Positions 8,829-19,223 are shown, numbered from the stretch's first letter. The stretch: DNA of 64,000 nt from Agrobacterium salinitolerans (GCF_002008225.1 NZ_MRDH01000005.1:1-64000); one strand, 5' to 3'. The notes: generated by a model from the sequence alone, not told the origin. A program made the numbers and translations.

Positions 8829-9734
8829 TCAGGTCGCGGCCTTATCCAGCCCGACCTCGCAGGAGATCGATTTCAGTGCGTTCAAACCCATGTACTGGTA
8901 GAGGAAAGGTTCTCGAACGGCGCTGTCCTGCTCGGCCTCGATCACCAGCCAGCCGGTGTAGTTGTGGGCGGCGGCGACCTTGAGAACCGGCGCGAAGTCG
9001 ACGCAGCCTTCCGGGTCACCAGGCACGGTGAAGACGCCGCGCCGCACACCATCGAGGAAGGAGAGGTTCTCCGTACGAACCTGCTTCATGATCTCGGGAC
9101 GGATGTTCTTTGCATGGATGTGCGTTACGCGACCCATATACTTGTTTGCCACCTCCAGAGGGTTCGCGCCGCCGAACGTGCAATGACCCGTGTCGAGCAG
9201 CAGGCGGGTATAGGGACCGGCCATCGCCATGAAGCGATCGATGTCGGCCGCGCTTTCGATGATCGTGCCCATGTGATGGTGATAACCCATCTTCACGCCC
9301 TGTTCTGCCGCGTGCTTGGAGAGCGCCTCATAGCCCTCGGAAAATCGCGCCCACTGCTCATCGGTCATGATCGGGCGATTATTCACTGGCGTGTCGTCGC
9401 TGCCATGGACGGTATTAGAGCACTCGCACGCATTAATGTGATCGCCACCGGCCGCCTTGGTCATGTCGATGAAGGTCTGCAACGCTTTGATCTCGGTCGC
9501 GATGTCATTGATCAGGAGATTGGTCGAATGCCATCCGCCGACGAAGCGCAGGCCAAATTCGCCGAGCTTGGCCTTTAGCGCCTTGCCTTCGTTCGGCATC
9601 TTGTGTCCTTTCTCGATGCCGTCAAAGCCGATCTTACGGCAATCGGAAAGGCAATCTTCCAGCGACAGATGCGCGCCGATTGTCTGATCGTCGTCATTGG
9701 ACCAGGCGATAGGGTTGGTTCCGTAGAGTATCAT
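8829..9734 (-). CDS. iolE: Inosose dehydratase
   Basis: A 301-residue TIM-barrel enzyme: [16 protein letters not shown] at the N-terminus, [11 protein letters not shown] mid-protein, [15 protein letters not shown] with metal ligands, [11 protein letters not shown] and WLVIEAEQD at the end. This pattern is that of IolE, which removes water from scyllo-inosose to give the cyclohexane-trione substrate of IolD. Normal length. AAAGGA is found upstream of the ATG. It is 28 bases downstream of iolD and 32 bases upstream of iolB in one operon. Confidence 0.95.
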   Translation of the reverse strand: MILYGTNPIAWSNDDDQTIGAHLSLEDCLSDCRKIGFDGIEKGHKMPNEGKALKAKLGEFGLRFVGGWHSTNLLINDIATEIKALQTFIDMTKAAGGDHINACECSNTVHGSDDTPVNNRPIMTDEQWARFSEGYEALSKHAAEQGVKMGYHHHMGTIIESAADIDRFMAMAGPYTRLLLDTGHCTFGGANPLEVANKYMGRVTHIHAKNIRPEIMKQVRTENLSFLDGVRRGVFTVPGDPEGCVDFAPVLKVAAAHNYTGWLVIEAEQDSAVREPFLYQYMGLNALKSISCEVGLDKAAT

Positions 9735-9762
9735 GGTTCAGTCCTTTCAGGCATTCGAAGCG

Positions 9763-11595
9763 TCAATTGATCCGCTGGCGAGCGGTGTTGGCTTCATAGT
9801 GTGCGCGCGCCTTCTTCAGTTTTTCGGTGTTGCCGACTTCGGGAACCGCGACGTCCCACCAGCCGCCGCCGATGCCAGCGCCGGTTTCGGCTTCGGTGTC
9901 GATGACGATGACGGTCGGGATGTTGCGGTCGCGAGCGGCGACCAACTCGGTCTCGAGCGCGGCGATGCCCGACACCTTCATGGCATGGGCGCCCATCGAG
10001 GCCGCATGTGCCACGAAGTCGATCTCCGGCTGCACTTCGATATTGCTGTCCTTGTACATATTATTGAATTCGGCCCCGCCGCATTCCTGCTGCAGGCGGT
10101 TAATGCAGCCGTAACCGCGGTTGTCGGTCAGCACGATCGTGAACGGGACACGCATCATCACGGCCGTCGCCAGCTCGGAGTTGGCCATCATGTAGGAGCC
10201 GTCGCCGACGAAGCAGACGACATCCTTGGCCTTATCCGCAAGCTTGATGCCGAAGGCACCTGCTACCTCGTAACCCATGCAGGAGTAGCCGTATTCCATA
10301 TGGTAGCCATTTGTGGCTGCCCGCCACAGCACCTGCAGCGCCCCCGGCATGGTGCCGGCGGCACACATTGCGACAGTGTTCTCCTTGGCTTGGCGCAACA
10401 CGGCGCCGATGACATGGGCATCCGATGGCAGGAAGTTGGCACTCTCTGGGTTCGGGGCGGCGAGGGCGCCGTCGGACAACCGGAACCATGCATCGCGCGC
10501 GGCATAGTCAGGATCTTCAAACCGGTGGCTATCCAGTCCCGCGGATAATCGTGAGAGCGCAACCTTGGCATCTGAGACAAGCGGGATAGCGCTGTGCTTT
10601 GCAGCGTCATAACCGGCAAGATTGATCGAGACAAGCTTGCGCGCCGGGTTGGCGAAAGCCGTCCAACTGCCCGTGGTGAAATCCTGGAAGCGGGTACCGA
10701 CACCGAGGATGAGGTCGGCATTAGCCGCAATCTCGTTGCCGCAATCGGTCCCAGTGACACCTGGCGATCCGAAGTTCAATTTTTCCTTCCAGTCGATCGC
10801 GCCCTTGCCGGCCTGGGTTTCGACGACAGGAATGTTATGCATCCTGGCGAATTTTAGAAGATCGCTCTCGGCGCCAGAATAAAGGACACCGCCGCCCGCG
10901 ACGATCACGGGATTGCGCGCCGACTTGAGAGCGGCGACGACATCGGCGACTTCACGCGGATCCGGCTCCGGCCGCCGGATGCGCCAGGTCCTTTCCTCGA
11001 AGAAGCTCTCCGGCCAGTCAAAGGCTTCCGCCTGCACGTCCTGGCAGAAAGCGAGCGTAACAGGACCGCAGTTGGCAGGATCGGTCATAACCTGCATGGC
11101 GCGTGGCAAGGCCGACAACAGGTGTTCCGGCCGCGTGATACGGTCAAAATAGCGGCTGACCGGCCTGAAGCAATCGGTGACGCTCATCGTTCCGTCCTCG
11201 AAATCTTCGATCTGCTGCAGCACCGGATCGGGTCGGCGATTGGCAAAGACGTCGCCGGGGATGAACAGCACGGGAAGCCGGTTAACATGGGCAAGGGCTG
11301 CCGCCGTCACCATGTTGGTGGCCCCCGGACCGATCGACGACGTGATCGCCATTGCCTTGCGGCGGCGTTTCGTCTTGGCATAGGCGATGGCTGCGTGCGC
11401 CATGGTCTGCTCGTTCTGGCCGCGCCATGTAGGGAGTCTTTCCTGGATACCGTGTAACGCCTCGCCGATGCCAGCGACATTTCCATGCCCGAAAATCGCC
11501 CAGACGCCGTCGATGAAGCGCTCCCCGTCCTCGTTCATCTGCACCGACAGCCAGCGGAACATCGCCTGTGCTGCGGTCAAACGGATCGTTGTCAT
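9763..11595 (-). CDS. iolD: 3D-(3,5/4)-trihydroxycyclohexane-1,2-dione acylhydrolase
   Basis: A 610-residue thiamine-diphosphate enzyme. It shows an N-terminal pyrimidine-binding domain (IFGHGNVAGIGEAL), a central domain, and a C-terminal pyrophosphate-binding motif GDGSYMMANSELATA followed by the NRGYGCINRLQ stretch, the GDG...N Mg-ThDP signature. IolD opens the six-membered ring to 5-deoxy-D-glucuronate. The start at 11595 is fixed by AAGGAGAA six bases upstream and lies one base after the iolC stop (TGATATG), so the two genes are translationally coupled. The longer frame to 11628 is not needed. Confidence 0.95.
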   Translation of the reverse strand: MTTIRLTAAQAMFRWLSVQMNEDGERFIDGVWAIFGHGNVAGIGEALHGIQERLPTWRGQNEQTMAHAAIAYAKTKRRRKAMAITSSIGPGATNMVTAAALAHVNRLPVLFIPGDVFANRRPDPVLQQIEDFEDGTMSVTDCFRPVSRYFDRITRPEHLLSALPRAMQVMTDPANCGPVTLAFCQDVQAEAFDWPESFFEERTWRIRRPEPDPREVADVVAALKSARNPVIVAGGGVLYSGAESDLLKFARMHNIPVVETQAGKGAIDWKEKLNFGSPGVTGTDCGNEIAANADLILGVGTRFQDFTTGSWTAFANPARKLVSINLAGYDAAKHSAIPLVSDAKVALSRLSAGLDSHRFEDPDYAARDAWFRLSDGALAAPNPESANFLPSDAHVIGAVLRQAKENTVAMCAAGTMPGALQVLWRAATNGYHMEYGYSCMGYEVAGAFGIKLADKAKDVVCFVGDGSYMMANSELATAVMMRVPFTIVLTDNRGYGCINRLQQECGGAEFNNMYKDSNIEVQPEIDFVAHAASMGAHAMKVSGIAALETELVAARDRNIPTVIVIDTEAETGAGIGGGWWDVAVPEVGNTEKLKKARAHYEANTARQRIN

Positions 11596-11596
11596 A

Positions 11597-13504
11597 TCAA
11601 TTCTCCTTGGCGGCCTTGCGCGCCGCATCCCAAATCTCGCAAAGGCGGCTGTATCTCCGCGTCATTTCGGCAACGGCTGCCGCGTCTGTTGTCTCGCCCT
11701 TGAACCACTGACGCGCGACCTCACCAAAGATGGTCCGGCCAACGGCAAAGCCTTTCACCAGTTGATAGCGTGCGGCGACTTTGAAGCTTGCCTCGAGCTC
11801 CGCTTCCGGCGCATCAAGTCCGAGGACGACAATGCCGCGCGTGTTCGGGTCGTTGTCGTTGATCGCCGCGCAGGTCTTGTCCCAGGCGGCTGCGCTGACC
11901 ATCGGCTCAAGCTTCCACCAGTCCGGATAAATCCCGATCTCGTAGAAGCGCCGGATAAGGGCAGCAGTGGTGTCGTCATCGACGGGTCCGACCTTGGACG
12001 GAATGATCTCAAGAAGGAATTCCAGCCGGTTGCGGCGAGCCGCCGAAAACAGGCGGCTGATGGTTGCTTCCTGCTCAGCCCGCATCTCTGCAGCGTCGCT
12101 CGGATGGCAGAAGCACAGCACCTTGACGACGTTCTCCAGAGCCCATTCGCTTAGAGCCCCATAGTCAGGCCCGAGTTCGGGCTCCAGCGTCAGAGGACGC
12201 GAACCTGGCCACTCGACCGGTCGCCCGATCCAGAGCCCCGTGCCGGAGGCTGCATGCAGCGCCTGACGCCCAAGCCTATTGTCGCAGAGAATTCCATACC
12301 CCGCCTTTCCGTTCTGAACATCGAGCGCCGCCTTGAGACAAAGTTGTTTAAATTCTCGGATCTTTTGCGATGTCGCTCCTTCCATCGCTTCCAGCTGAAT
12401 GCGATGGTCGAAGGCAAAGACGCGCATCGTTGACCAGTCATTGTGGCGGTTGGTCGCCCAATGGATCTGCTCCAGCTCCGCATCTTTGCGAAGCGCCTTT
12501 TCCTTCACGCCACGCTTGAGGAAGAACTCCAGTTCCTCGAGCGAGGGATAGGCCGGCGTGCAGCCATGGCGACTGACGGCGAATGCACCGCAGGCATTGG
12601 CGTATTCCAGCGCTCTCGGCCAGGACGCGTCTTCCAGCCAGCCCTTGATCAGGCCGGACATGAAGCCGTCTCCTGCGCCAAGAACGTTGAAGACTTCGAT
12701 CGGGAAACCCGGTCCCCGCTCGCCATCATCAAGACTGTCTGGGATCGCGCCGGTAAAGGCGACCGCGCCGGCTGCGCCGCGTTTGCAAATGAGCGTCGCT
12801 GGCGAGAGCTCGCGCACCGCGCGCAGTGCCGCGATCGTGTCGGTCGAGCCGCCCGCGATATGGAATTCCTCCTCCGTGCCGACGATCAGGTGGAATAGAT
12901 GCAGGTGGCTCTGCAACTTCGTCGTGACACGATCACTTTCGATGAAGCGACTTTCTCCGTCGCCATGGCCCGCCAACCCCCACAAGTTTGGGCGATAGTC
13001 GATATCGAGGCCGATGCGCGCGCCGTGTTTGCGGGCAAGGTCGATGGCTTTGAGAACGGCACTTTCGGTCTTCGGGTGGCTGAGATGGGTACCGGTCACG
13101 ACGAGGGCGCGGCTCTCGGAAATCAAGTCCTCTTCGATATCGTCTTCGCACAGCGCCATGTCTGCGCAGTTCTCACGATAAAAAATCAGCGGGAAATGTT
13201 CTTCATCGCGGATGCCGAGCAGGACGAGCGCAGTCAGTCGCTCGGGATCAGTCTTGACCCCGCGTACATCGACGCCTTCCTTCCGCAACTCCTCGCGAAT
13301 GAACCGTCCCATATGCTCGTCGCCGACGCGCGTGATCAGACCGCTTTTGAGGCCAAGTCGCGCCGTTCCTGCCGCCATGTTGGTGGGCGAGCCGCCAATA
13401 TATTTCTGGAACGACCCCATGTCCTCCAGCCGGCCGCCGATTTGCGCGCCATAGAGATCCACCGAAGAGCGGCCGACCGTTATCACATCCAAAGTTTTTG
13501 CCAT
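11597..13504 (-). CDS. iolC: 5-dehydro-2-deoxygluconokinase fused to a DUF2090 domain (IolC-IolJ-like bifunctional protein)
   Basis: A 635-residue protein in two parts. Residues about 1-325 are a PfkB/ribokinase-fold kinase (VITVGRSSVDLYG, GGSPTNMA and the catalytic GAGDGFMSG) that phosphorylates 5-dehydro-2-deoxy-D-gluconate. Residues about 345-630 are a DUF2090 domain (MRVFAFDHRIQLEAM) that resembles class I-type aldolases and is thought to replace IolJ by cleaving the phosphorylated product to dihydroxyacetone phosphate and malonate semialdehyde. Such fusions are common in rhizobia. No separate iolJ or iolA gene is present in the window. The start MAKTLDV at 13504 is chosen by homology, dropping ten residues of a longer frame. 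Confidence 0.92.
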   Translation of the reverse strand: MAKTLDVITVGRSSVDLYGAQIGGRLEDMGSFQKYIGGSPTNMAAGTARLGLKSGLITRVGDEHMGRFIREELRKEGVDVRGVKTDPERLTALVLLGIRDEEHFPLIFYRENCADMALCEDDIEEDLISESRALVVTGTHLSHPKTESAVLKAIDLARKHGARIGLDIDYRPNLWGLAGHGDGESRFIESDRVTTKLQSHLHLFHLIVGTEEEFHIAGGSTDTIAALRAVRELSPATLICKRGAAGAVAFTGAIPDSLDDGERGPGFPIEVFNVLGAGDGFMSGLIKGWLEDASWPRALEYANACGAFAVSRHGCTPAYPSLEELEFFLKRGVKEKALRKDAELEQIHWATNRHNDWSTMRVFAFDHRIQLEAMEGATSQKIREFKQLCLKAALDVQNGKAGYGILCDNRLGRQALHAASGTGLWIGRPVEWPGSRPLTLEPELGPDYGALSEWALENVVKVLCFCHPSDAAEMRAEQEATISRLFSAARRNRLEFLLEIIPSKVGPVDDDTTAALIRRFYEIGIYPDWWKLEPMVSAAAWDKTCAAINDNDPNTRGIVVLGLDAPEAELEASFKVAARYQLVKGFAVGRTIFGEVARQWFKGETTDAAAVAEMTRRYSRLCEIWDAARKAAKEN

Positions 13505-13575
13505 TTCACTCCTCAAGCATCCCAGGAGACACACGCGTCAGAAGATCGCTCGCGGCAAAGCCGCGAGCGACTGGG

Positions 13576-14361
13576 TCAAATTGCCCGGTTGATGTGACCA
13601 ATGCTGTCCCTCACGGCAGCAACCGGGTCATTCAATTCGTGAACGTCCTCCGCAAAGGGCTCGAAGCTGTAAAGGCCTCGGTATCCAGCGGCACTGAGTG
13701 CCTTGATCTGGGCAATGTTCTCCAGGCGGTCCGCGCCATCCACGAGAACGCGGTGCGCATCGAGCATATCGGACACCGCGACGGCCGGATCGACGACGCC
13801 TGAGATATGCACGAGCCCGGTCTTCTCCGGGAAGAACTCTGTCTCGCCTGCCAGGTGGTGGTGGAAGGTATCATGCACGAGCTTGTAAACTCCTTCGCCA
13901 CCGGCAGCCTCGATGGCCTCCAACGCTTCTTTCTTCGTTCGCAGCGACGAAATCGGAAAGCCGAGCGGCTCAACGAGACCGGTCAGGCCGCGTTCTTTGA
14001 GGATCGGCTTCATCGCTTTCAGCGCAGCGACCAGATCATCAAAGGCGACCTTCGTGCCATCGTTGAGCGGGCACATGACGAGTGCCTCTGCACCGCTTGC
14101 GGCGGCGTAGTCGGCCAAAGCGACGGCGCGCCTCGGCAAGTCGCCGGACCAGACATTAAAGGGATAGAGCGCGTTGATCGAGATGATCGTCACGCCGGCC
14201 TTTGCCGCTGCGTCCTTTACCGCTGCGGGATCGATGGTGTTGACGACATCCGGCAGATCATTCCGAATTTCGACCTCGGTCAGCCCGAGACCTTTGGCGG
14301 CAGCGAAGAATGCCTCGAGAGTGAGTTTCGGTGCGGTGATGTGGTTGATCGCAAAACGCAT
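13576..14361 (-). CDS. iolI: IolI-like inosose isomerase / TIM-barrel protein
   Basis: A 261-residue TIM barrel of the sugar phosphate isomerase/epimerase family, beginning MRFAINHITAPKLTLEAFF. Conserved acidic and His residues occur in GLVEPLGFP, KLVHDTFHHHLAGE and GLVHISGVVD. The size and motifs match IolI of Bacillus, which interconverts 2-keto-myo-inositol and 1-keto-D-chiro-inositol and so allows use of D-chiro-inositol. GAGG precedes the ATG, and only eight bases separate it from idhA upstream. The gene name is by similarity; activity on other keto-cyclitols is possible. Confidence 0.78.
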   Translation of the reverse strand: MRFAINHITAPKLTLEAFFAAAKGLGLTEVEIRNDLPDVVNTIDPAAVKDAAAKAGVTIISINALYPFNVWSGDLPRRAVALADYAAASGAEALVMCPLNDGTKVAFDDLVAALKAMKPILKERGLTGLVEPLGFPISSLRTKKEALEAIEAAGGEGVYKLVHDTFHHHLAGETEFFPEKTGLVHISGVVDPAVAVSDMLDAHRVLVDGADRLENIAQIKALSAAGYRGLYSFEPFAEDVHELNDPVAAVRDSIGHINRAI

Positions 14362-14369
14362 GACAAACC

Positions 14370-15380
14370 TCAGTTATAAAGCGCCGGACGGGTCGGCAGG
14401 TCGATCGCGACGGACTGCCCTTCCTTTTCCTGCGCGGTGACGCAGGCGTCGGACGTGATGGCGGCCACATAGCCGTCCCAGGAGGTCGGTCCGGATGCGG
14501 TACCCTTGGCGGCAGCGTGGATGAAGTCCTGCAGCTCGACGTCGTAACTCGCGATGAAGCGATCCTTCCAATCCGTCAGGATGTCGTTCTGAAGCTTGGC
14601 GTCTAGGCGCGTCTGGATTGCCAGGGGTTCCGGCAGCTTGGCGATACCATCTTCGCCGACGACTTCGCACTGGATGTCGTAGCCGTAGTGGCAATTCACG
14701 AAGATCTCGACATTGATAATCGTGCCCTTCGCCGTTTCCAGGATCACGATCTGCGGATCCTTGAGCTTGGCGTGGCTGCGCACGGCAGAACGAGGAAACA
14801 GGACGCGCGCAGAGACGTAGTCGTCGTCAAGCAGCCAGCGGAACACGTCGATCTCGTGGATCAGCGTGTCGTGGATGGCCATGGGCGTCACATATTGCGC
14901 GGGAACAGACGGGTTGCGGTGCGCAGCGTGCACGATGATCGGTGCGCCGATCTTCGTGTCGACCGCCTTCTTTAGCGCGACGTAACCGCTGTCGTAGCGG
15001 CGCATGAAGCCAACTTGCACGACACGCTTGCCATGCTTTACCTCAGCATCAACGATGCGCTTAGCACCTTCGGCGGTCGTTGCCAGCGGCTTCTCGCAGA
15101 AGCAGGGCTTACCCGCTGCGATTGCTGCCAATACGTATTGCTCATGGGTAGCGCCCCAAGAGGTGACGAGCACGGCATCGACGTCGGAGGCGGCTATAAG
15201 TGCTTCGCCTGTGTCGTAGATGGCCGCATCCGGCGCGATATCTTTCTTCACGGCTTCGGCGGACGCCCTATTCACGTCGCTCAGCGCCACGATCCTCGCG
15301 CCGCCGAGAACCTGGTTGATGCGGCGCGCATGCTCGCGGCCGATTGCGCCGGTGCCGATGACACCAATTCTCAAAGTCAT
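14370..15380 (-). CDS. idhA: myo-Inositol 2-dehydrogenase
   Basis: A 336-residue Gfo/Idh/MocA enzyme: [20 protein letters not shown] (Rossmann), CEKPLATT near residue 95, and the catalytic region with [17 protein letters not shown] and [17 protein letters not shown] (conserved Asp/His pair). These agree closely with rhizobial IdhA/IolG, which oxidises myo-inositol to 2-keto-myo-inositol with NAD as the first step of catabolism. The start at 15380 is taken because the protein then begins exactly at the Rossmann strand and GAGG lies upstream; the 24 residues upstream in the frame overlap the previous gene. Confidence 0.92.
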   Translation of the reverse strand: MTLRIGVIGTGAIGREHARRINQVLGGARIVALSDVNRASAEAVKKDIAPDAAIYDTGEALIAASDVDAVLVTSWGATHEQYVLAAIAAGKPCFCEKPLATTAEGAKRIVDAEVKHGKRVVQVGFMRRYDSGYVALKKAVDTKIGAPIIVHAAHRNPSVPAQYVTPMAIHDTLIHEIDVFRWLLDDDYVSARVLFPRSAVRSHAKLKDPQIVILETAKGTIINVEIFVNCHYGYDIQCEVVGEDGIAKLPEPLAIQTRLDAKLQNDILTDWKDRFIASYDVELQDFIHAAAKGTASGPTSWDGYVAAITSDACVTAQEKEGQSVAIDLPTRPALYN

Positions 15381-15390
15381 GGGAAGAGCC

Positions 15391-16290
15391 TCACTTCTGG
15401 TATTTGTTGATGTATCTGTTGATTTCGGAGCACATGAAGCGCCCGGATTCATCCGCCTTGTCTTCCCAGGCGAAGACGCAGGAGGTTACGATGCCGTCGA
15501 AGCCGATCTCCGAGAGCGTGCCGAAGAAATCCTCCCACGGCACCTCGCCCTGGCCGATATTGAGGTGCTGGTGGACCCGCGCCTGCGTGCCGGGTGGGTT
15601 CAGGATGTAGCGCAGCCCCGAGCTTGCCTTGTGATTGAAGGTGTCGCCGACGTGGACATGCGCCAGCACATCCTTTGCCTCGCGCAGCATCGCCTTGGTA
15701 TCGTCGCCGAAATAAAAGGTATGCGGCGCGCAATAGAGAAATTTGACGCTCTTGGAGTTTACGGTACGAATGATGTCGAGTGCTGGCTGCAACGTTTCGC
15801 ACCAGTCTTCCGGATGTGGTTCGATGTTGAGCTGGATGCCCTCACGTTCGAAAATCGGAACAAGCTCTTCCATCGAGCGCCACCAGGCATCTTCGCAGGC
15901 CTCGATCATAGAGCCTGTGTGGCAGCAGTAGCATGAGCCCTTATCGGGGTGCGGACCACGGCCGAATTCCGAGTTCATCGTATCGACTTCGAGCTCAACC
16001 GCGATCTCGATCGCGCGCTTCCAGTGCTTAACCGCCGCCTTGCGCTCGGTCTCGTCATTGGAGGCCCAGCGATACATGGGAAGCAGCGATGCGATACCGA
16101 CATCCGCCTCCTTCAGCGATCTCTTGAGTGTCTTGATACGTTCGGGGAACACGCGTGGCGCCTTGAACCACTCCAGAAAGTCAGCGCGTGGCGATAGCTC
16201 GATCCAGTCGAAGCCAAGTTCCTTCACCTTGTGGGGAAGTTCCTCCAGGCTCAAATGGCGATGCATGAACGGGTCTATGGCGATCTTCAT
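15391..16290 (-). CDS. Sugar phosphate isomerase/epimerase-family TIM-barrel protein, inositol operon
   Basis: A 299-residue TIM barrel starting [21 protein letters not shown], with [50 protein letters not shown] and [10 protein letters not shown] as likely metal and substrate segments. It is neither a close IolE nor IolI. Similar proteins occur in bacterial inositol and L-glucose catabolic loci, where they isomerise or dehydrate keto-inositols or related keto acids. AAGGAGG precedes the start. It lies ten bases upstream of idhA, so it is co-translated with the inositol pathway; its exact reaction is not established from sequence. It is the fourth TIM-barrel isomerase/dehydratase in this region. 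Confidence 0.7.
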   Translation of the reverse strand: MKIAIDPFMHRHLSLEELPHKVKELGFDWIELSPRADFLEWFKAPRVFPERIKTLKRSLKEADVGIASLLPMYRWASNDETERKAAVKHWKRAIEIAVELEVDTMNSEFGRGPHPDKGSCYCCHTGSMIEACEDAWWRSMEELVPIFEREGIQLNIEPHPEDWCETLQPALDIIRTVNSKSVKFLYCAPHTFYFGDDTKAMLREAKDVLAHVHVGDTFNHKASSGLRYILNPPGTQARVHQHLNIGQGEVPWEDFFGTLSEIGFDGIVTSCVFAWEDKADESGRFMCSEINRYINKYQK

Positions 16291-16332
16291 GGATGCCTCC
16301 TTTTCTCTGTCCTTGTGATCAAGGGAATGGTG

Positions 16333-16366
16333 GGGGCGCGGCGTTGAGAGGAGCCGATCGCGCCCC
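16333..16366 (-). promoter_or_regulatory. Intercistronic GC hairpin in the inositol operon
   Basis: GGGGCGCG (16333-16340) pairs with CGCGCCCC (16359-16366) across an 18-base loop, between the deleted binding-protein gene and the TIM-barrel gene. There is no T-run on the minus strand, so RNA processing or stabilisation is likelier than full termination. Confidence 0.4.
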
Positions 16367-16372
16367 GGGGTG

Positions 16373-16564
16373 CTACTTCGCGTAGCTGGCCATGTATTCA
16401 GTGGTCATGCGCTCGAACGGCACACACAAGGTTTTCCGGACCGTTTCGCCAAGCGCCGTATTCTCCGCGAAAGAGGTCATGTTAACCCCGAGACGGATTT
16501 CGCCTGTCATTGCCGGAACGGTCTGAACCAGGCAAAGTGCGGTCGTTATCAGAAGCTGATTCAT
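16373..16564 (-). pseudogene. Internally deleted sugar-binding protein gene (63-residue remnant)
   Basis: The 63-residue frame looks like both ends of a periplasmic sugar-binding protein joined together. Residues 1-40 are a signal-peptide-like opening followed by EIRLGVNMTSFAENT, which aligns with [13 protein letters not shown] of the intact binding protein at 19.3 kb. Residues 46-63, LCVPFERMTTEYMASYAK, align with its C-terminal [19 protein letters not shown]. About 250 residues between are missing, and the frame is kept. GAGGAA still precedes the ATG. It lies between the permease gene and the TIM-barrel gene. The deletion reading is an inference; a small exported protein is the alternative. 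Confidence 0.6.
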
Positions 16565-16643
16565 TACAGTTCCTCACAAATTGCATATCGATGTGAAGTT
16601 GCTCTGAGAGGCGGGGGAACGACGGGCCTGTCGCCACTCCTGG

Positions 16644-17663
16644 TCAGCTCTTTTTAACGCGCTTGCGCTGACGGTAGACGTCTGCCACCACGGCAGCGAC
16701 GATAATGACGCCTTTTAACATCTCTTGGTAATAAGCGTCCAAACGCAGAAAGGTGAAACCCGAGATAATCACGCCGAATATGATCATTCCGATCATCGTT
16801 CCGAGTATGGAACCGCGCCCACCCGACAGGGAGACGCCGCCTATTACGGCCATCGCGATTGCGTCGAGCTCGTAGCTCATGCCCATGCCGGCTTGTGCGG
16901 TTAGACCTCGCGAGGCCACCACGATACCAGCCAGTGCCGACAGTAGGCCAGCAACGGCATAGACCTTGACCGTGTGGCGTTCGACGTCGATACCCGAAAC
17001 CCGAGCGGCCTGACGATTTGCCCCTATCGCATAGGTGAATTTACCGTAGCGCGTGTAGCGCAACACGACATGCATGACGGCCGCCACGCCCAGAAAGATC
17101 AGGACAGGCGCGAGACCCTTGCCGATCATGGCGAAACTGTCGGTCGGGAAGCTAATCGGCTGCCCTTTGGTATACCATTTCGCAAAACCGCGCGCAGTCA
17201 CCATCATGCCCAGCGTGGCAATAAAGGGAGGTATACGACTATAGGCGATCAGCACTCCATTGATGCCGCCGCAAACAATCCCGACCAAAAGACCGACTGC
17301 TACAGGCACGATAACCGGCAAATCGGTTAAATGGGGGTATAGGGCACGTTCATAGGTGCCGGCCTGTGCGAGACTCATCGAGATCATTGCGGTTGCGCCA
17401 ACGATCGAGCCCGAGCTCAGATCAATACCGTCTGAAATGATGACCTGAGTGACCCCGATCGCAATAATGCCGATCACCGAAACCTGAAGAATCATAATGG
17501 AAAGACGTTGCGTATTCCCGAGAAAGCTCTGCCCCTGCAAAATCCACCCGAGGATTTCAAAAGTCAGCGAAATCCCGATCAGAACCAGGAATATTGTCAG
17601 TTCAGCCGGTAACCGACGTTTTGTGGTAAAGGTCGACGCTGTAGATTGGGTGATGGTGTTCAT
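16644..17663 (-). CDS. Sugar ABC transporter permease (RbsC-type), probably for inositol
   Basis: A 339-residue membrane protein with about eight to ten hydrophobic helices and the branched-chain-type permease landmarks GVTQVIISDGIDLSSGSIVG and AVIGGVSLSGGRGSILGTMIG of the ribose/xylose permease family. It forms the channel of an importer with the ATPase and binding protein encoded just upstream. GGGAGGAAA lies at the start. In alphaproteobacteria a binding protein, ATPase and permease set of this type (IbpA-IatA-IatP) imports myo-inositol, and its place at the head of the inositol operon supports that substrate. Confidence 0.88.
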   Translation of the reverse strand: MNTITQSTASTFTTKRRLPAELTIFLVLIGISLTFEILGWILQGQSFLGNTQRLSIMILQVSVIGIIAIGVTQVIISDGIDLSSGSIVGATAMISMSLAQAGTYERALYPHLTDLPVIVPVAVGLLVGIVCGGINGVLIAYSRIPPFIATLGMMVTARGFAKWYTKGQPISFPTDSFAMIGKGLAPVLIFLGVAAVMHVVLRYTRYGKFTYAIGANRQAARVSGIDVERHTVKVYAVAGLLSALAGIVVASRGLTAQAGMGMSYELDAIAMAVIGGVSLSGGRGSILGTMIGMIIFGVIISGFTFLRLDAYYQEMLKGVIIVAAVVADVYRQRKRVKKS

Positions 17664-17684
17664 AATTTCCTCCCTTTCCCGCCG

Positions 17685-19223
17685 TCATCGGGCAGCAAGG
17701 TCCATAATTTTCACTTGAGTTGCATCGGCGCGATCAAGGAAACCGGCCACGTGGCCTTCGTGCATGACCATGATCCGATCGCTCATGCCCAACACCTCCG
17801 GCAGTTCCGACGAAATCATCAGTACGGCCACCCCTTCCGCAGCCAAGCCGGTGATCAGTCTGTGGATTTCGGATTTAGCGCCCACATCAATGCCGCGGGT
17901 TGGCTCGTCGAGGATAAGGATCCGGGGATTCGTCAGAAGCCAGCGCGCAATCAGCAGTTTCTGCTGGTTCCCGCCGGATAGATTCTCGACCGTCTCATGC
18001 AAATTCGGGGTCTTGACGCGAAGTTTGGCGGCCATCTCTTCGGCCAGTTTTGTGACGGTGGATTGATCGACGAACCCAGCCTTGACGTGTGAGCGTGTGA
18101 TAAGGGCAGACTGGATGTTCTCGAGGCAGTTCAACGTCAGGAAACAGCCCGTCTCCTTGCGATCCTCGGTCAGGAACGCCAGTCCACAAGCCATCGCGTC
18201 GCTTGGGTTTGATATCGCCGCGATCTTGCCGTCGATCAAAATTTCACCTGAACTCGCCGGTGTGACACCAAAAAGAGCCTCCGCGACGTTCGAACGTTTT
18301 GAACCCACCAATCCCGCGAGCCCGAGGATCTCGCCGCGGCGGACTGAAAAGGAGATGTCGTAAAAGACACCCGGGATTGTCAGGTTCTTTACTTCCAGGA
18401 TCACGTCGCCGATGGGGCAATCGACTTTCGGGAACATGTCGGTGATCTCGCGGCCGACCATCATGCGAATAATGTCATCGCGCGTCACATCCTTGGAAGA
18501 ATGGGTGCCAACGTATTTTCCGTCTCGAAAGACTGTGAATTCGTCGGCAATCTCAAAGAGTTCATTCATCTTGTGAGTGATGTAAACGATGCCAATGCCG
18601 CGAGAGCGAAGATCGCGAATGATTGCGAAAAGGTGCTCCACTTCGCGATCGGTCAACGCCGAGGTTGGCTCGTCCATGATCAGGATCGAGGATTCATAGC
18701 TGACCGCACGGGCGATCTCGACCATTTGTTTCTGCGCAACGGTGAGTTCGGAAACCTGAGCCTTCGGATCGAGCTTAATGTTGAGACGCGAAAACAGATC
18801 CTCAGTCATCTTGGCCATATTTGAATGATCGATAAGACCAAAGCGATTTTTCGGTTCGCGGCGTATCCAGATATTTTCCGCCACAGTCATCGAGTTCATC
18901 AGCGCCAGTTCCTGATGGATCATGGCAACGCCCTGCTCGAGGGCGTCAAGCGGAGATTTCAACGTAACAGGTAATCCGCGCAACCTGATTTCACCGGCGT
19001 CTGGTTGGTAAATTCCTGCGATGATTTTCATCAGCGTGGACTTTCCAGCGCCATTTTCACCCATCAGCGCATGAACAGTTCCGGGCCGCACCCGCAGCCT
19101 GACATCATCGAGAGCGACGACGCCGGGAAACTCTTTTCGGATGCCTTCGATTGCCAGCAAACCATCGCGCTCGGTATTTTCGAGCATCTGCTTGATCGCT
19201 GCAGCTGTTGTTTGACTTACCAT
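17685..19223 (-). CDS. Sugar ABC transporter ATPase with two nucleotide-binding domains (RbsA/MglA type), probably for inositol
   Basis: A 512-residue tandem ATPase. The first domain has Walker [10 protein letters not shown], an ABC signature-like [16 protein letters not shown] and Walker [11 protein letters not shown]. The second domain has a degenerate Walker A ([12 protein letters not shown]), a good signature [15 protein letters not shown] and [13 protein letters not shown]. Having one intact and one altered site is normal for sugar importers of the ribose/galactose class. It lies between the binding-protein and permease genes; GGAGG precedes the ATG. It likely energises inositol uptake. 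Confidence 0.9.
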   Translation of the reverse strand: MVSQTTAAAIKQMLENTERDGLLAIEGIRKEFPGVVALDDVRLRVRPGTVHALMGENGAGKSTLMKIIAGIYQPDAGEIRLRGLPVTLKSPLDALEQGVAMIHQELALMNSMTVAENIWIRREPKNRFGLIDHSNMAKMTEDLFSRLNIKLDPKAQVSELTVAQKQMVEIARAVSYESSILIMDEPTSALTDREVEHLFAIIRDLRSRGIGIVYITHKMNELFEIADEFTVFRDGKYVGTHSSKDVTRDDIIRMMVGREITDMFPKVDCPIGDVILEVKNLTIPGVFYDISFSVRRGEILGLAGLVGSKRSNVAEALFGVTPASSGEILIDGKIAAISNPSDAMACGLAFLTEDRKETGCFLTLNCLENIQSALITRSHVKAGFVDQSTVTKLAEEMAAKLRVKTPNLHETVENLSGGNQQKLLIARWLLTNPRILILDEPTRGIDVGAKSEIHRLITGLAAEGVAVLMISSELPEVLGMSDRIMVMHEGHVAGFLDRADATQVKIMDLAAR

